A DNA stretch of 33,106 nucleotides, taken from positions 1 through 33,106 of the forward strand of contig DUMY01000020.1 in assembly GCA_012839645.1 (NCBI GenBank), written 5' to 3'. Made by a program: the position numbers and the translations under genes. Numbering within the stretch: the first letter of the stretch is position 1; each line of letters starts with the position of its first letter. This DNA is from Syntrophomonadaceae bacterium (lineage in GTDB: Bacteria > Bacillota > DSM-12270 > Thermacetogeniales > Thermacetogeniaceae). The notes beneath the pieces were generated by a model. It saw nothing but the letters and a program-made list of their open reading frames with translations. It was not told where the DNA came from and did not search any database. This document shows positions 1 to 11,375 of the stretch, in pieces.

Positions 1-144
1 AATTCCCGGATCACACTTAAACTGAGCTGCTAATTCAGCAAGGTTCAAGGGTTTGCTAGCAGACTTTAAACATGACAAAACTTTTTTCTCTTGAACAGCA
101 CTCTCAGGTGCTGCCTTTTTACGCTTTTTCTGTTTCTTATTCAT
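1..144 (-). CDS. rnr: Probable ribonuclease R, N-terminal fragment (cut by window edge)
   Basis: An open frame of 48 codons starts with ATG at 142-144 and runs off the left edge. It has a clean GAGGT ribosome-binding site about 7 nt upstream. The visible protein begins with a lysine-rich stretch (MNKKQKKRKK) and continues into a short helix-turn-helix-like segment containing KVLSCLKSASKPLNLAELA, which resembles the N-terminal HTH domain of RNase R. RNase R is a processive 3'-5' exoribonuclease that degrades structured RNA, and rnr commonly follows secG in Firmicutes, as it would here. The catalytic RNB domain lies outside the window, so the call rests on the N-terminus and on gene order. It is separated from secG by a terminator and about 190 bases, so it may have its own promoter. 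Confidence 0.6.
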   Translation of the reverse strand, partial: MNKKQKKRKKAAPESAVQEKKVLSCLKSASKPLNLAELAAQFKCDPGI

Positions 145-335
145 TATCTTACCTCACTCTTTTATATAATCAATTCTAATATGCCCTGATCCCAAAAACA
201 ACTACACTTTTACTAAAAAAATTCGGGAGACATCTACTGAACAATGCCGGTAGAGCCTGATATAACGCGGTTATCGAGATGGGTGCACACGAGGGCAAAA
301 GATCTGAGGCCTTTGAGGTAGGCGACAATTAATAC
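145..335. other. Intergenic region between rnr and the secG terminator
   Basis: About 190 bases with no supported gene. The part next to rnr (145-225) is AT-rich and should hold the rnr promoter on the minus strand. A TATTAG-like -10 is visible near 175-180, but no convincing -35 lies at the right distance. The rest is of mixed composition, with no tRNA-like or other recognised RNA fold. Confidence 0.4.
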
Positions 336-369
336 AAAAACCCCTGTCAATAAGATGACCGGGGTTTTT
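336..369 (-). terminator. Rho-independent terminator after secG
   Basis: Inverted repeat AAAAACCCC / GGGGTTTTT with an inner GTCA / TGAC pairing and a 6-nt loop. Read on the minus strand the stem runs into TTTTTGTATTAATT. It sits 14 bp downstream of the secG stop codon and ends the gap-pgk-tpiA-gpmI-eno-secG transcription unit. Confidence 0.85.
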
Positions 370-382
370 GTGTTCGGCATAT

Positions 383-610
383 TTATTCAATCATAGCGAT
401 GAGCAGGGTGATTATAAAAAACGCAGCAGCAAGTCCAGTAGATATTTTGCTGAGAAACTCATCAAGCCCTTTCTTCTTCCCCAGCAGAGAATCAGCTCCA
501 CCGGCAATGGCGCCGGACAGCCCGGAAGCCCTTCCTGACTGCATCAAAATCGTTATAATTAATCCAAGGCATACCAGCACCTCAAAAACAATCAATATTG
601 TCTTCAACAA
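383..610 (-). CDS. secG: Protein-export translocase subunit SecG
   Basis: A 75-residue protein with the SecG layout: a first membrane helix (about residues 4-22), a glycine- and serine-rich cytoplasmic loop containing MQSGRASGLSGAIAGG, and a second membrane helix (about 54-74). SecG is the small non-essential subunit that assists SecYE and SecA during protein export. The start is TTG at 608-610, with an AGGGGAG ribosome-binding site about 7 nt upstream; a second TTG follows immediately. It is the last gene of the glycolytic operon, 107 bp after eno and just before a terminator. The eno-secG-rnr order is common in Firmicutes. Confidence 0.93.
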   Translation of the reverse strand: MLKTILIVFEVLVCLGLIITILMQSGRASGLSGAIAGGADSLLGKKKGLDEFLSKISTGLAAAFFIITLLIAMIE

Positions 611-717
611 ACCGCGTCTCCCCTTTTACTGAATCTTCTTTGACCCTACAGCTACATCTATTGTAGCACTAGCAGGAACAAGTTGTAAAGGGAAGAAACC
701 CATCCTTTTTCCAACCA

Positions 718-2037
<1,320 letters not shown>

Positions 2038-2047
2038 TCATGTTTTC

Positions 2048-3589
2048 TCAATCAAGAATCAATGAAGACCCGGTCATCTCAGAGGGCTTCGGAATCTTCA
2101 GAATTTCTAAGATCGTCGGGGCAATATCCTCCAGTGCTCCACCCTCTTTAAGGTTTACCCCCCGGTACCTTTCTCCAACCAAAATAAAGGGTACTGGATT
2201 GGTTGTATGAGCTGTATGAGGCTCTTCACTGTCCTTTTCCAGCATCATCTCAGCATTCCCGTGGTCACCTGTGACAAGAGCAGTACCCTTCCGCTCCAGA
2301 ACCGCGTCCACCACTTGTTTCAGGCAACCGTCAACAACTGTTACAGCATCCACAGCTGCATCCGGCACACCTGTATGGCCCACCATATCCGGGTTGGCAT
2401 AATTTAAAATGATTACATCATAATAATCTCTACAAATCTCAGAGATTACCCGTTTTGTGATTTCATGGGCACTCATCTCCGGCTGCAAATCATAGGTAGC
2501 CACCTTGGGTGATGGGATCAGAACTCTGTCCTCACCTGGATTTGGCTCCTCTATCCCCCCATTAAAAAAAAATGTTACATGGGCATATTTTTCTGTCTCA
2601 GCTATACGCAGCTGTTTCAAGCCGCTGCTTGCCAGAACCTCCCCCAGTGTCTTTTGGTGAACTTGAGGAGGAAAAGCAACAGATGCGGGTATTGTAGCAT
2701 CATACTGCGTCATACAGACAAAGTGAACACCGGGATACCCTCCTCTTCTGGGGAAACCCTCAAACTCCTGATCAACAAAGGCCCGCGTGATCTCCCGCGC
2801 CCGATCTGCCCTGAAGTTGTAGAAAATAACTCCATCCCCAGGCTGAACGCGTCCTATGGGATTTCCTTGATGATCAATAATAACTTTAGGCAGTACAAAT
2901 TCATCTGTAACCCCATCAGCATAGGATCTCTCCACAGCTACTGATGGCTTTTTCACCTTATCCCCTTCACCATAACAAACAGCTTTAAACGCCTTCTCTA
3001 CCCGTTCCCATCTATTGTCCCGGTCCATGGCGTAGTATCTGCCGCTTATAGTAGCGATCTCACCGATACCCATCTCCCGGCACTTCTGCTCAACCTCTTT
3101 AATATAATCTATACCACTGGTAGGAGGCACATCCCGACCATCCAGGAAGGCATGGATGTAAACCTTATCAAGTTTAAACTGACATGCCATTTCCAGGAGG
3201 GCATAAAGATGTGTCAGATGGCTGTGTACCCCGCCATCAGAGAGCAGTCCGAAAAGGTGTAGAGAGGTTCCTTTTTCTTTTACCTTCTGCATCACATTAA
3301 CCAAAACCGGATTTTTGCAGAATTCTCCGGTTTTGATAGCCATGCTGATCCTGGTGATGTCCTGATAGACAACCCTGCCGGCTCCCATGTTCAGATGGCC
3401 AACTTCGGAGTTGCCCATCTGCCCCTTGGGAAGTCCAACCCTTTCTCCTGATGCCTGGAGAACTGTATAAGGATAGCTTTCCTGTAGTTTTGTAAAATTC
3501 TGTGTGCTGGCCAGACGGATAGCGTTCCCCCGCTGAACAGGAGAGAGGCCCCATCCGTCAAGAATAACCAGCAGAAGCGGGCTTTTCAA
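2048..3589 (-). CDS. gpmI: 2,3-bisphosphoglycerate-independent phosphoglycerate mutase
   Basis: Interconverts 3- and 2-phosphoglycerate using two Mn2+ ions. It belongs to the alkaline phosphatase superfamily. At 513 residues it has the normal length. Visible motifs are the N-terminal metal site VILDGWG, the phospho-serine loop MGNSEVGHLNMGAGR (Ser near residue 62), and the C-terminal metal ligands in ANPDMVGHTG, VTGDHGNAE and HTAHTTNPVP. The start is TTG at 3587-3589, with AAGGGGG about 8 nt upstream. It overlaps the tpiA stop by 4 bp (TTGA), which suggests translational coupling. Mn2+ dependence makes this enzyme pH-sensitive in sporulating Bacillus; whether that applies here is inference. 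Confidence 0.97.
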   Translation of the reverse strand: MKSPLLLVILDGWGLSPVQRGNAIRLASTQNFTKLQESYPYTVLQASGERVGLPKGQMGNSEVGHLNMGAGRVVYQDITRISMAIKTGEFCKNPVLVNVMQKVKEKGTSLHLFGLLSDGGVHSHLTHLYALLEMACQFKLDKVYIHAFLDGRDVPPTSGIDYIKEVEQKCREMGIGEIATISGRYYAMDRDNRWERVEKAFKAVCYGEGDKVKKPSVAVERSYADGVTDEFVLPKVIIDHQGNPIGRVQPGDGVIFYNFRADRAREITRAFVDQEFEGFPRRGGYPGVHFVCMTQYDATIPASVAFPPQVHQKTLGEVLASSGLKQLRIAETEKYAHVTFFFNGGIEEPNPGEDRVLIPSPKVATYDLQPEMSAHEITKRVISEICRDYYDVIILNYANPDMVGHTGVPDAAVDAVTVVDGCLKQVVDAVLERKGTALVTGDHGNAEMMLEKDSEEPHTAHTTNPVPFILVGERYRGVNLKEGGALEDIAPTILEILKIPKPSEMTGSSLILD

Positions 3590-4374
3590 GCAGTTTTCCC
3601 CCTTAACTCCACTGTAGACTGAATGATTGCTGTAAATTTATCGATGTCCAAACTTGCACCGCCAACTAGTACTCCGTCTATTTCTTCTTCCTTCATAAAA
3701 GAGGATATGGATTCGGGTGATACACTGCCGCCATAAAGGAAGCGCACTCCGGAAGCCAACTCTTCTCCGTACATCCTCGCAATTTCTTGGCGTAGAGCAC
3801 CAATGACATCCACTGCATCCTTCGGGGTCGCGGTTTTCCCGGTACCAATCGCCCAGATCGGTTCATAAGCCACAACCAGGGCATGGGGTTGGTTGAGCTC
3901 CAAGCCCTCAAGACCTGCCCTCAGCTGCTTCCGACAATGCTCCACAGCCTGCCCTGCTTCACGTGTAGCCAGGTCCTCTCCCAGGCAGAAAATTGGGCGC
4001 AGCCCGCAGGTGATGGCAGTTTCCAGTTTTTTTCTGATGACCTCATCGGTTTCACCAAAATGACCGCGACGCTCCGAATGCCCCAGAATCACATAATGAC
4101 AACCCATCGCCTGGAGCATGGGCGCAGATACCTCCCCGGTAAAAGCACCTTTTGCCTCCCAGTGCATGTTCTGCGCACCCCAGCTGATCTCACTTCCCGC
4201 TAACTTGCTGGCTACTGCAGCCAGAGCTGGGAAAGGCGGGCAGACAATCACTTCAACACTGCCCCCTTGCTCATGAACACTTTCCCGCAGCAGTTTCACA
4301 AAATTACCGGCTTCAGCAGGTGTTTTATGCATCTTCCAATTACCTGCCACTAAAGGAGTTCTTTTATTTCCCAC
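3586..4374 (-). CDS. tpiA: Triose-phosphate isomerase
   Basis: Interconverts dihydroxyacetone phosphate and glyceraldehyde-3-phosphate. It is a TIM barrel of 262 residues, the usual length. The catalytic residues are visible: Lys in AGNWKMHK, His in VILGHSERR, and Glu in VVAYEPIWAIGTGK, which leads into the flexible loop 6. The phosphate-binding YGGSV and GVLVGGASLD segments follow. The start is GTG at 4372-4374 with GAGGAG about 11 nt upstream, giving MGNKRTPLVAGNWKM. It lies 26 bp downstream of pgk and overlaps gpmI by 4 bp. Confidence 0.97.
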   Translation of the reverse strand: MGNKRTPLVAGNWKMHKTPAEAGNFVKLLRESVHEQGGSVEVIVCPPFPALAAVASKLAGSEISWGAQNMHWEAKGAFTGEVSAPMLQAMGCHYVILGHSERRGHFGETDEVIRKKLETAITCGLRPIFCLGEDLATREAGQAVEHCRKQLRAGLEGLELNQPHALVVAYEPIWAIGTGKTATPKDAVDVIGALRQEIARMYGEELASGVRFLYGGSVSPESISSFMKEEEIDGVLVGGASLDIDKFTAIIQSTVELRGKTA

Positions 4375-4400
4375 TATTTCAAGTTCTCCTCTCTAAAATT

Positions 4401-5579
4401 TTATTTCATAAGTACAGCCACTCCGGGCAGTTCTCGCCCCTCTAAAAACTCCAGGGAGGCACCGCCCCCGGTGGACGCATGGGTAACCTGTCCCGCCAGC
4501 CCGTACTTCTCTAATACTGCCAGGGAATCCCCGCCTCCTACAATTGATGTCAGCCCCGGTTCACTCAAGGCCCGGGCTACCATCTCACTTCCATGGGCAA
4601 ACTGTTCCTCTTCAAAAACACCCATGGGACCATTCCAAAAGGCAGTTTTTGCCTTTTTTATTAATTGAGAATAAAGATCAGCAGTGCGGGGCCCAATATC
4701 CAATGCACGCCAGCCAGAGGGGACACTTCCGGAGTCCACAACCTGTACTGGGTCCTGATCCCCACTTGAGGCAGTCACCAGATCTACAGGCAGTTCGACC
4801 CGCACACCCCGTTCCGCAGCCATATCTAAAAACTTTCTCGCAAAATCCAAATTATCATCATCAACAAGGGAATCCCCTAGCTCAGATCCTTTGGCTTTAA
4901 GAAATGTGTTGGCCATACCCCCACCCAGGAGAATGGCATCAACCTTACCAACCAAGCTGTTCAAAACCCCAATTTTATCCGAAACCTTGGCTCCTCCGAG
5001 CACTGCCAAAAAGGGGTGATCCGGATCAGACAGAATACTCCCTAGTACCTTGATCTCTTTTTCCATCAATAAACCCGCGGCTGCCGGAAGATAATTTGCC
5101 ACCCCGGCAGTGGAAGCATGGGCACGGTGTGCCGTGCCGAAGGCATCATTGATATAAACTTCTGCAAGAGAGGCCAACTCTTTGGCAAAACCGGATTCGT
5201 TTTTTTCTTCCTCTGGATGGAAGCGCAGGTTTTCCAAAAGCAAAATCTCACCCTGCTTTAATCCTTCCACCGCTTTGGCTGCTTCAGAACCAATGCAGTC
5301 ATCGACCTTTTTGATCTCTCTTCCCAGAAGCTCTCCTAAACGTCTGGCCACATCATCAAGGCGCAGTTTCTCCACAACCTTGCCCTTGGGCCGTCCCAGG
5401 TGGCTCATCAGGATCACCCTGGCTCCTTGATCCACAAGGTATTTAATTGTGGGCAGTGTGGCTTTGATCCTGGTGTCATCCGCCACTCTCCCATCGTCAT
5501 CCAAGGGGACATTAAAATCAACACGCACCAGCACCTTTTTCCCCTTGATATCGAGACTCCTCATGGTCTTCAGATCCAA
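4401..5579 (-). CDS. pgk: Phosphoglycerate kinase
   Basis: Transfers phosphate from 1,3-bisphosphoglycerate to ADP, a substrate-level ATP-forming step. The 392-residue length matches the family. The N-terminal domain shows VLVRVDFNVPLDD and the substrate-binding SHLGRPKG. The middle has LENLRFHPEEE and AVLGGAKVSDKI. The nucleotide domain has FWNGPMGVFE and the closing IVGGGDSLA and STGGGASLEFLEG motifs. The start is TTG at 5577-5579 with GGTGGGG about 7 nt upstream. An internal ATG (5562-5564) lacks a good ribosome-binding site. It lies 20 bp after gap in the operon. Confidence 0.97.
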   Translation of the reverse strand: MDLKTMRSLDIKGKKVLVRVDFNVPLDDDGRVADDTRIKATLPTIKYLVDQGARVILMSHLGRPKGKVVEKLRLDDVARRLGELLGREIKKVDDCIGSEAAKAVEGLKQGEILLLENLRFHPEEEKNESGFAKELASLAEVYINDAFGTAHRAHASTAGVANYLPAAAGLLMEKEIKVLGSILSDPDHPFLAVLGGAKVSDKIGVLNSLVGKVDAILLGGGMANTFLKAKGSELGDSLVDDDNLDFARKFLDMAAERGVRVELPVDLVTASSGDQDPVQVVDSGSVPSGWRALDIGPRTADLYSQLIKKAKTAFWNGPMGVFEEEQFAHGSEMVARALSEPGLTSIVGGGDSLAVLEKYGLAGQVTHASTGGGASLEFLEGRELPGVAVLMK

Positions 5580-5599
5580 TTGACTACCCCACCTTTCCT

Positions 5600-6830
<1,231 letters not shown>

Positions 6831-6853
6831 AAAAAAAGGCGCAAGGCTGCGCC
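6831..6853 (-). terminator. Rho-independent terminator after rpoN
   Basis: GGCGCA / TGCGCC stem with a 4-nt loop, followed on the minus strand by seven T residues. It lies 30 bp downstream of the rpoN stop and separates rpoN from the glycolytic operon promoter. Confidence 0.85.
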
Positions 6854-6883
6854 CGAAAGAGCCATGACATTTTAACTCTTTTT

Positions 6884-8284
6884 TCAGCGATAGCGCTTTC
6901 GCTGCCGCATGGAAGGGATCTTAATCTCCTTCCTGTATTTCGCAACCGTCCTCCTGGCAATGTTGACCCCCTTTGCCTTCAGCAGTTCACAGAGCTGCTG
7001 GTCGCTGTAGGGGTCATAGGGATCCTCAGCTGTGATCATCTCCTTCAAAATGTATTTAACGCTTTCCGCAGCCACCATCTTGCCGGCGGCAACATTCTCC
7101 AAACCGCTGGTAAAAAAGAACTTGATCTCAAAAAGGCCCTGTGGCGTCTGAATATACTTGTTGGCAATGGCGCGACTCACTGTGGACTCATGCAGCTCTG
7201 CCATATCGGCAATCTGCTTCATGTTAAGAGGCTTCAAGTGCTTGATCCCCTGCTCCAGAAAATCCCACTGGTAGTCTATAATACACTGAACAACCCGGTA
7301 AAGGGTAAGCCTTCTTTGTTCGATGCTGCGAATCAACCAGAGAGCAGATTTCATCTTGTTTTCGATAAACTCAACTGTTCCCTGATCAGATGGCGTTTTC
7401 TTTTTGATCATAAGTTGGTAATTACGGTTGATTGTCAAACGCGGTATAGCCGTATCATTGGAAATAATTACATATTCATCCCCGATCTTCTCGACAACCA
7501 CATCAGGAATAATATAGCGGTTTTCTCCAGGGCGGGAAAAGTTGCGCGCGGGTATGGGATCTAATGTTTTAATAATATCTGCTTGTTGCTGTACCTCTTG
7601 TGCGGTAAGATCCATTGATGTAGCAATTTTAAGCAGGTTGCCGCCGGCAAGATCATCCAGGAATAAATGTATGATCTTCTCTAAAATAGGGGTGCTCCGG
7701 CCTTCCTGGTCCAGCTGAATCAAAAGGCATTCCTGTAAATCACGGGCACCTACTCCGGAAGGGTCAAAGGCTTGAATAACCTTTAAAACACTCTCAATTT
7801 CCTGCATCTGAAATCCTAATACCTTTTGTACCTCTTCCAGGCTGATGTTCAAGTATCCGCGGTCATCAATATTCCCGATGAGAAATTCCCCGATCTCCAT
7901 GTCTTTAGGGTCAGAGAGGGTAAGCAGCAGCTGAAAGTACAAATGATCCTGCAGACTGGGCGCCTGGGCAACAAAATGCTCCAAGCTGTAGTGTTCTTTT
8001 TCTTCATATCCCGCTGCTCGCTCAAATGAACGCTCAATAGCACCGCATTCTGCGAGATAATCACACCATTCCTCTGTAAAATCATCTTTTTCTTCTTCAG
8101 AAGGTGGTGTTTCCTCGTGCTCTTCTTCGGACACCTCAAGTAGAGGGTTTTCTAGCATAGCATTTTCTACATACTGTGCCAGGTCCATCGCTGACAGCTG
8201 TAGAATCTTAATCGCCTGTCGCAGTTCCGGAGTCATAATCAATTTTTGCGTCTGTTCCAGTTTCATCCCGTAGTTCAAGCGCAT
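6884..8284 (-). CDS. rpoN: RNA polymerase sigma-54 factor
   Basis: Alternative sigma factor that recognises -24/-12 promoters and needs an AAA+ activator. The 466-residue protein shows region I at the N-terminus (QTQKLIMTPELRQAIKILQ), an acidic region II (about residues 55-75), the core-binding region III, and the C-terminal RpoN box (ARRTVAKYRKEIKIP). ATG at 8282-8284 has AAGGGGG about 9 nt upstream; Met7 is an alternative start. It lies at the end of the rapZ-yvcK-whiA run with a 67-bp plus leader gap of 169 bp from whiA, and ends in its own terminator. Linkage of rpoN to the gap operon is common in Clostridia. No sigma-54 promoter was identified in the window. Confidence 0.95.
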   Translation of the reverse strand: MRLNYGMKLEQTQKLIMTPELRQAIKILQLSAMDLAQYVENAMLENPLLEVSEEEHEETPPSEEEKDDFTEEWCDYLAECGAIERSFERAAGYEEKEHYSLEHFVAQAPSLQDHLYFQLLLTLSDPKDMEIGEFLIGNIDDRGYLNISLEEVQKVLGFQMQEIESVLKVIQAFDPSGVGARDLQECLLIQLDQEGRSTPILEKIIHLFLDDLAGGNLLKIATSMDLTAQEVQQQADIIKTLDPIPARNFSRPGENRYIIPDVVVEKIGDEYVIISNDTAIPRLTINRNYQLMIKKKTPSDQGTVEFIENKMKSALWLIRSIEQRRLTLYRVVQCIIDYQWDFLEQGIKHLKPLNMKQIADMAELHESTVSRAIANKYIQTPQGLFEIKFFFTSGLENVAAGKMVAAESVKYILKEMITAEDPYDPYSDQQLCELLKAKGVNIARRTVAKYRKEIKIPSMRQRKRYR

Positions 8285-8453
8285 CTCTTGCTACCCCCTT
8301 CTTACAGAAAAGAATTCTCTATTTCCGCATGAGAATCCTGCTTCCTCTGCTAACAAGATATGCCGTATCTAACAACCCATGTCTCATTATTTACAGGGAA
8401 ACCCAAAGGTAGTGTAAGGTAATCCTGGGTGGGACGTATGGCCAATTGCCACA

Positions 8454-9386
8454 CTACTGTTTTTTTCGCAGTTGATCAGCGATCCTGTAGATCTCCCGAA
8501 AGCGGTGGTTGACCCCGGATTTGCTGAGTGGAGGAGATAGGAGTTTACCGAGTTCCGTAAGGCTCGCCTCTGGGTATTGTAGGCGAAGTTCCGCTAATTC
8601 CTTCAGCGGAGGGCGCAGTATGCCTAGGCCAGCCAAAGAGTCGATCTCTTTGATTACAGCAACCTGCTTTAGACCGGCCTCCACAGCCTTATTCAGGTTG
8701 GCAGTCTCACAGTTCACCAGTCTGTTCACCTGGTTACGCATATCTTTAAGCACACGGCAGTTTTCAAACTGGAGAACCCCCTGGTTGGCCTCTATTATGC
8801 GCAGGAACTCTGAAACCTGATCAGCCTCCTTGAGGTATACCTCATACCCACCACGGCGCTCTCTGCAGATGGGCAACAAACCGAAGTGAGCTAGTGTTTC
8901 CATCACTTCCTCAGCCCCTTCATGGGTTTTGAGAAACAGTTCCAGGTGATAAGCCCGGGAAGGCGCCGCCAGAAACCCAGATCCCAAAAAACACCCCCTC
9001 AGGAAAGCCTTCCTGCAGCAGTCCCTTGCCAGGATGCATGGATCAAGATAATCCCGTAACATCATGTCTTTATCCACAAACCCCAGTTCTTGGAGCAAAA
9101 AATGATTCTGCTGCTTAAGAGGAACCTGAACGGTGAACAAACGCCGACGGCGAGGCCTGGAATACCGGCGAACAACAATTACCCTACTCCACCCCAGATT
9201 TTTTGAAAGCAGAAAAATACGACGTGCCACCACCGGCAGTTCTGATGTCATCAACAGTATTCTCTGCTTCCCCAGGCGGACAATCCCCACCACCCGCGCA
9301 AAAGCGGCCAGCTCTGCCTGCTGGCAGCAGTTAGATCGGAGAGGCAAATGCGCCACTTCATTTTTGACCTGCATCGCGAAGGACAT
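8454..9386 (-). CDS. whiA: DNA-binding protein WhiA
   Basis: A conserved Gram-positive protein with an N-terminal LAGLIDADG homing-endonuclease-like fold that lacks nuclease activity and a C-terminal helix-turn-helix. It has roles in sporulation in actinomycetes and in cell division and chromosome segregation in Bacillus. The 310-residue length matches. The start MSFAMQVKNEVAHLP and the C-terminal segment with ASLTELGKLL and SKSGVNHRFREI (HTH) are characteristic. ATG at 9384-9386 with AGGGTGA about 8 nt upstream; Met5 is a possible alternative. It follows yvcK by 7 bp, the standard rapZ-yvcK-whiA arrangement. Confidence 0.95.
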   Translation of the reverse strand: MSFAMQVKNEVAHLPLRSNCCQQAELAAFARVVGIVRLGKQRILLMTSELPVVARRIFLLSKNLGWSRVIVVRRYSRPRRRRLFTVQVPLKQQNHFLLQELGFVDKDMMLRDYLDPCILARDCCRKAFLRGCFLGSGFLAAPSRAYHLELFLKTHEGAEEVMETLAHFGLLPICRERRGGYEVYLKEADQVSEFLRIIEANQGVLQFENCRVLKDMRNQVNRLVNCETANLNKAVEAGLKQVAVIKEIDSLAGLGILRPPLKELAELRLQYPEASLTELGKLLSPPLSKSGVNHRFREIYRIADQLRKKQ

Positions 9387-9393
9387 CGTTTTA

Positions 9394-10404
9394 TCACCCT
9401 GTATTAGCTATGGAAAGAACTGTACTGGCCAGTTTCTGTGCATCATGACGCACCAATTCCTGCTCATCCAGAAGGTCCCTCCGCAGGACTCGTACCCCCA
9501 TTTTCTGTAAGGCGCGCTCGTCAACAACCACTGGCCTGGCCCCTTCTCTAGCATACTTTTCCAGATTAACCTGGGCAATTCTTTTGTTATTGACCAGAAT
9601 ATAATCAATACAGTCGATTCCTGCATGATTGTAGATAGCGGACAGGTGATCTGAAGCCTTAAAATTGGTGGTCTCCCCTGGCTGTGTCATTATATTACAG
9701 ATATAGCATTTTACAGCCCGGGACTGATTGATAGCTGTGGTAATTCCCGGCACCAACAGGTTAGGCAGAACACTGGTAAAAAGACTTCCTGGCCCTAAAA
9801 GAATCAAGTCCGCCTGCCTAATTGCAGCAACCGCTTCCGGTACTACTTTGCAAAACGAAGGTGTTAAAAAGACCCGCTTCAAGGGAGTATCCACCTGGGA
9901 TACTTTGCTCTCTCCAAAAACATGTGTACCATTAGTTAGTTCCGCATTCAGTGTCACCTGATCCAATGTCGAAGGGAGCACCTGCCCACGCACCTTCAAA
10001 ACATGGCTGGCCTCCTTGATAGCAGTTTGAAAGTCCCCGGTAATATCCGCAAGAGCAGTGATCAACAGATTACCCAAACTGTGCCCTGCTAACCCCTCCC
10101 CCTGCCCGAAGCGGTAGTGAAACAACTTTTCCATAAGAGTTTCCGTCTCCGCTAGTGCCACCAGGCAGTTGCGGATGTCCCCAGGTGGAAGGATTCCGAA
10201 TTCCCCCCTGAGCCTACCGGAGCTTCCCCCGTCATCTGCCACAGTTACAATGGCTGTGATGTTGGACGTATACTTTTTCAACCCACGCAGAAGAACAGGA
10301 AGTCCAGTCCCACCCCCCAGTGCTGCAATGCGAGGCCCCCGCTTCAAGGACCGTCTGCGGAAAAACCCGCTGAAGGAACTGACTAAACCCCGCAGCTTCA
10401 TCAT
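9394..10404 (-). CDS. yvcK: YvcK/CofD-family gluconeogenesis factor
   Basis: YvcK binds UDP-N-acetylglucosamine and supports growth on gluconeogenic carbon sources, with effects on cell shape and peptidoglycan synthesis. The 336 residues show the CofD-like Rossmann start IAALGGGTGLPVLLRGLK, then VTVADDGGSSGRLR and LPPGDIRNCLVALAE. A short basic N-terminal extension (about 25 residues, with RRRSLKRG) precedes the domain. ATG at 10402-10404 overlaps the rapZ stop by 4 bp (ATGA), so translation is probably coupled. The location beside glycolytic genes and rapZ fits a link between carbon flux and wall precursor supply; that link is inferred from the family. Confidence 0.95.
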   Translation of the reverse strand: MMKLRGLVSSFSGFFRRRSLKRGPRIAALGGGTGLPVLLRGLKKYTSNITAIVTVADDGGSSGRLRGEFGILPPGDIRNCLVALAETETLMEKLFHYRFGQGEGLAGHSLGNLLITALADITGDFQTAIKEASHVLKVRGQVLPSTLDQVTLNAELTNGTHVFGESKVSQVDTPLKRVFLTPSFCKVVPEAVAAIRQADLILLGPGSLFTSVLPNLLVPGITTAINQSRAVKCYICNIMTQPGETTNFKASDHLSAIYNHAGIDCIDYILVNNKRIAQVNLEKYAREGARPVVVDERALQKMGVRVLRRDLLDEQELVRHDAQKLASTVLSIANTG

Positions 10405-11294
10405 GTCTCAGCTACCTTTGCCCGGGGAAGATCCCGGTGATCCACCTGCACCTGATAGTTAGGACGCAGTTGAGCAGCCAAGCACTCAGCCAAAGCCACT
10501 GACCTGTGCTGCCCACCTGTACAGCCGATGGCCACTACAAGATGGGTTTTCCCTTCCTTTATATAGAAAGGCATTAAGAAGCACAGGAGGTCGTTGTACA
10601 GGCGCAGGAAATCCTTCGTCTCCTTATGAGAAAAAAGGTATTCAACAACACAATCATCAAGCCCTGTATGGTATTTCAAACCTTCAACATAATAAGGGTT
10701 GGGGAGAAAGCGGACATCAATCACCAGGTCCGCGTCGAGGGGTATCCCGTACTTGTAGCCGAAGGAAATCATGTTGATAGAGAAAGGTGTTTCCTGATCT
10801 ATATCCGCAAATTTCTCTTTAAGGCTTTTTTTGAGGTCATGCACGGTCATCTCTGTGGTATCCACAATAATGTTGGCCGCCCCCCGCAGTTCCTGGAAAC
10901 GCTCCCGCTCAGCACTGATGGCTTCCAGTACCGACCGGTCCTCCTCCAGGGGATGCTGCCGACGGGATTCCTTGTAGCGCCTAACCAGGATCGTATCAGA
11001 TGCTTCAAGAAATAGCATCTCATACTTGATCCCCAACTGAGACAATTTGCGAAGTTCCTCAACTAAAGAACCAAAAAAGAGGGTACCCCGCACATCCATC
11101 ACCAGCGCTACCCGTTTTACCTTGCTGCCTGACTGCTGGCAGAGCTCAGTTATCTTGGGTATCAACGTTGGTGGAAGATTATCCACACAAAAAAAGCCCA
11201 TGTCCTCCAGGCACCTTATTGCCTGGGTTTTACCCGCTCCGGATAGACCTGTTACAATCACCAGGCGGATCGATTTTTCCTCATCCACCTTCAC
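10401..11294 (-). CDS. rapZ: RNase adapter protein RapZ / YvcJ-type P-loop nucleotide-binding protein
   Basis: A 297-residue P-loop protein with Walker A GLSGAGKTQA near residue 18. The C-terminal domain carries CTGGQHRSVALAECLA, typical of the RapZ/YvcJ family. In E. coli RapZ tunes GlmS through sRNA decay; in Bacillus YvcJ affects competence. The local role is unknown. The outermost start is GTG at 11292-11294. A second in-frame GTG six bases later (11286-11288) has a better-placed AAGGGGG about 7 nt upstream and may be the true start. First gene of rapZ-yvcK-whiA. Confidence 0.93.
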   Translation of the reverse strand: MKVDEEKSIRLVIVTGLSGAGKTQAIRCLEDMGFFCVDNLPPTLIPKITELCQQSGSKVKRVALVMDVRGTLFFGSLVEELRKLSQLGIKYEMLFLEASDTILVRRYKESRRQHPLEEDRSVLEAISAERERFQELRGAANIIVDTTEMTVHDLKKSLKEKFADIDQETPFSINMISFGYKYGIPLDADLVIDVRFLPNPYYVEGLKYHTGLDDCVVEYLFSHKETKDFLRLYNDLLCFLMPFYIKEGKTHLVVAIGCTGGQHRSVALAECLAAQLRPNYQVQVDHRDLPRAKVAET

Positions 11295-11375
11295 TCCCCC
11301 CTTCCCTCCAGCGTGACGGTACAGATACTGGACTCATGTCACGATTCTGATCGATAGCACACTAACCTTAACTAA

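Noticed and set aside
234..380. 48-codon minus-strand frame with ATG at 378-380 and a hydrophobic segment, just after secG
   Set aside because: It runs through the secG terminator hairpin, has no ribosome-binding site, and resembles no known protein.
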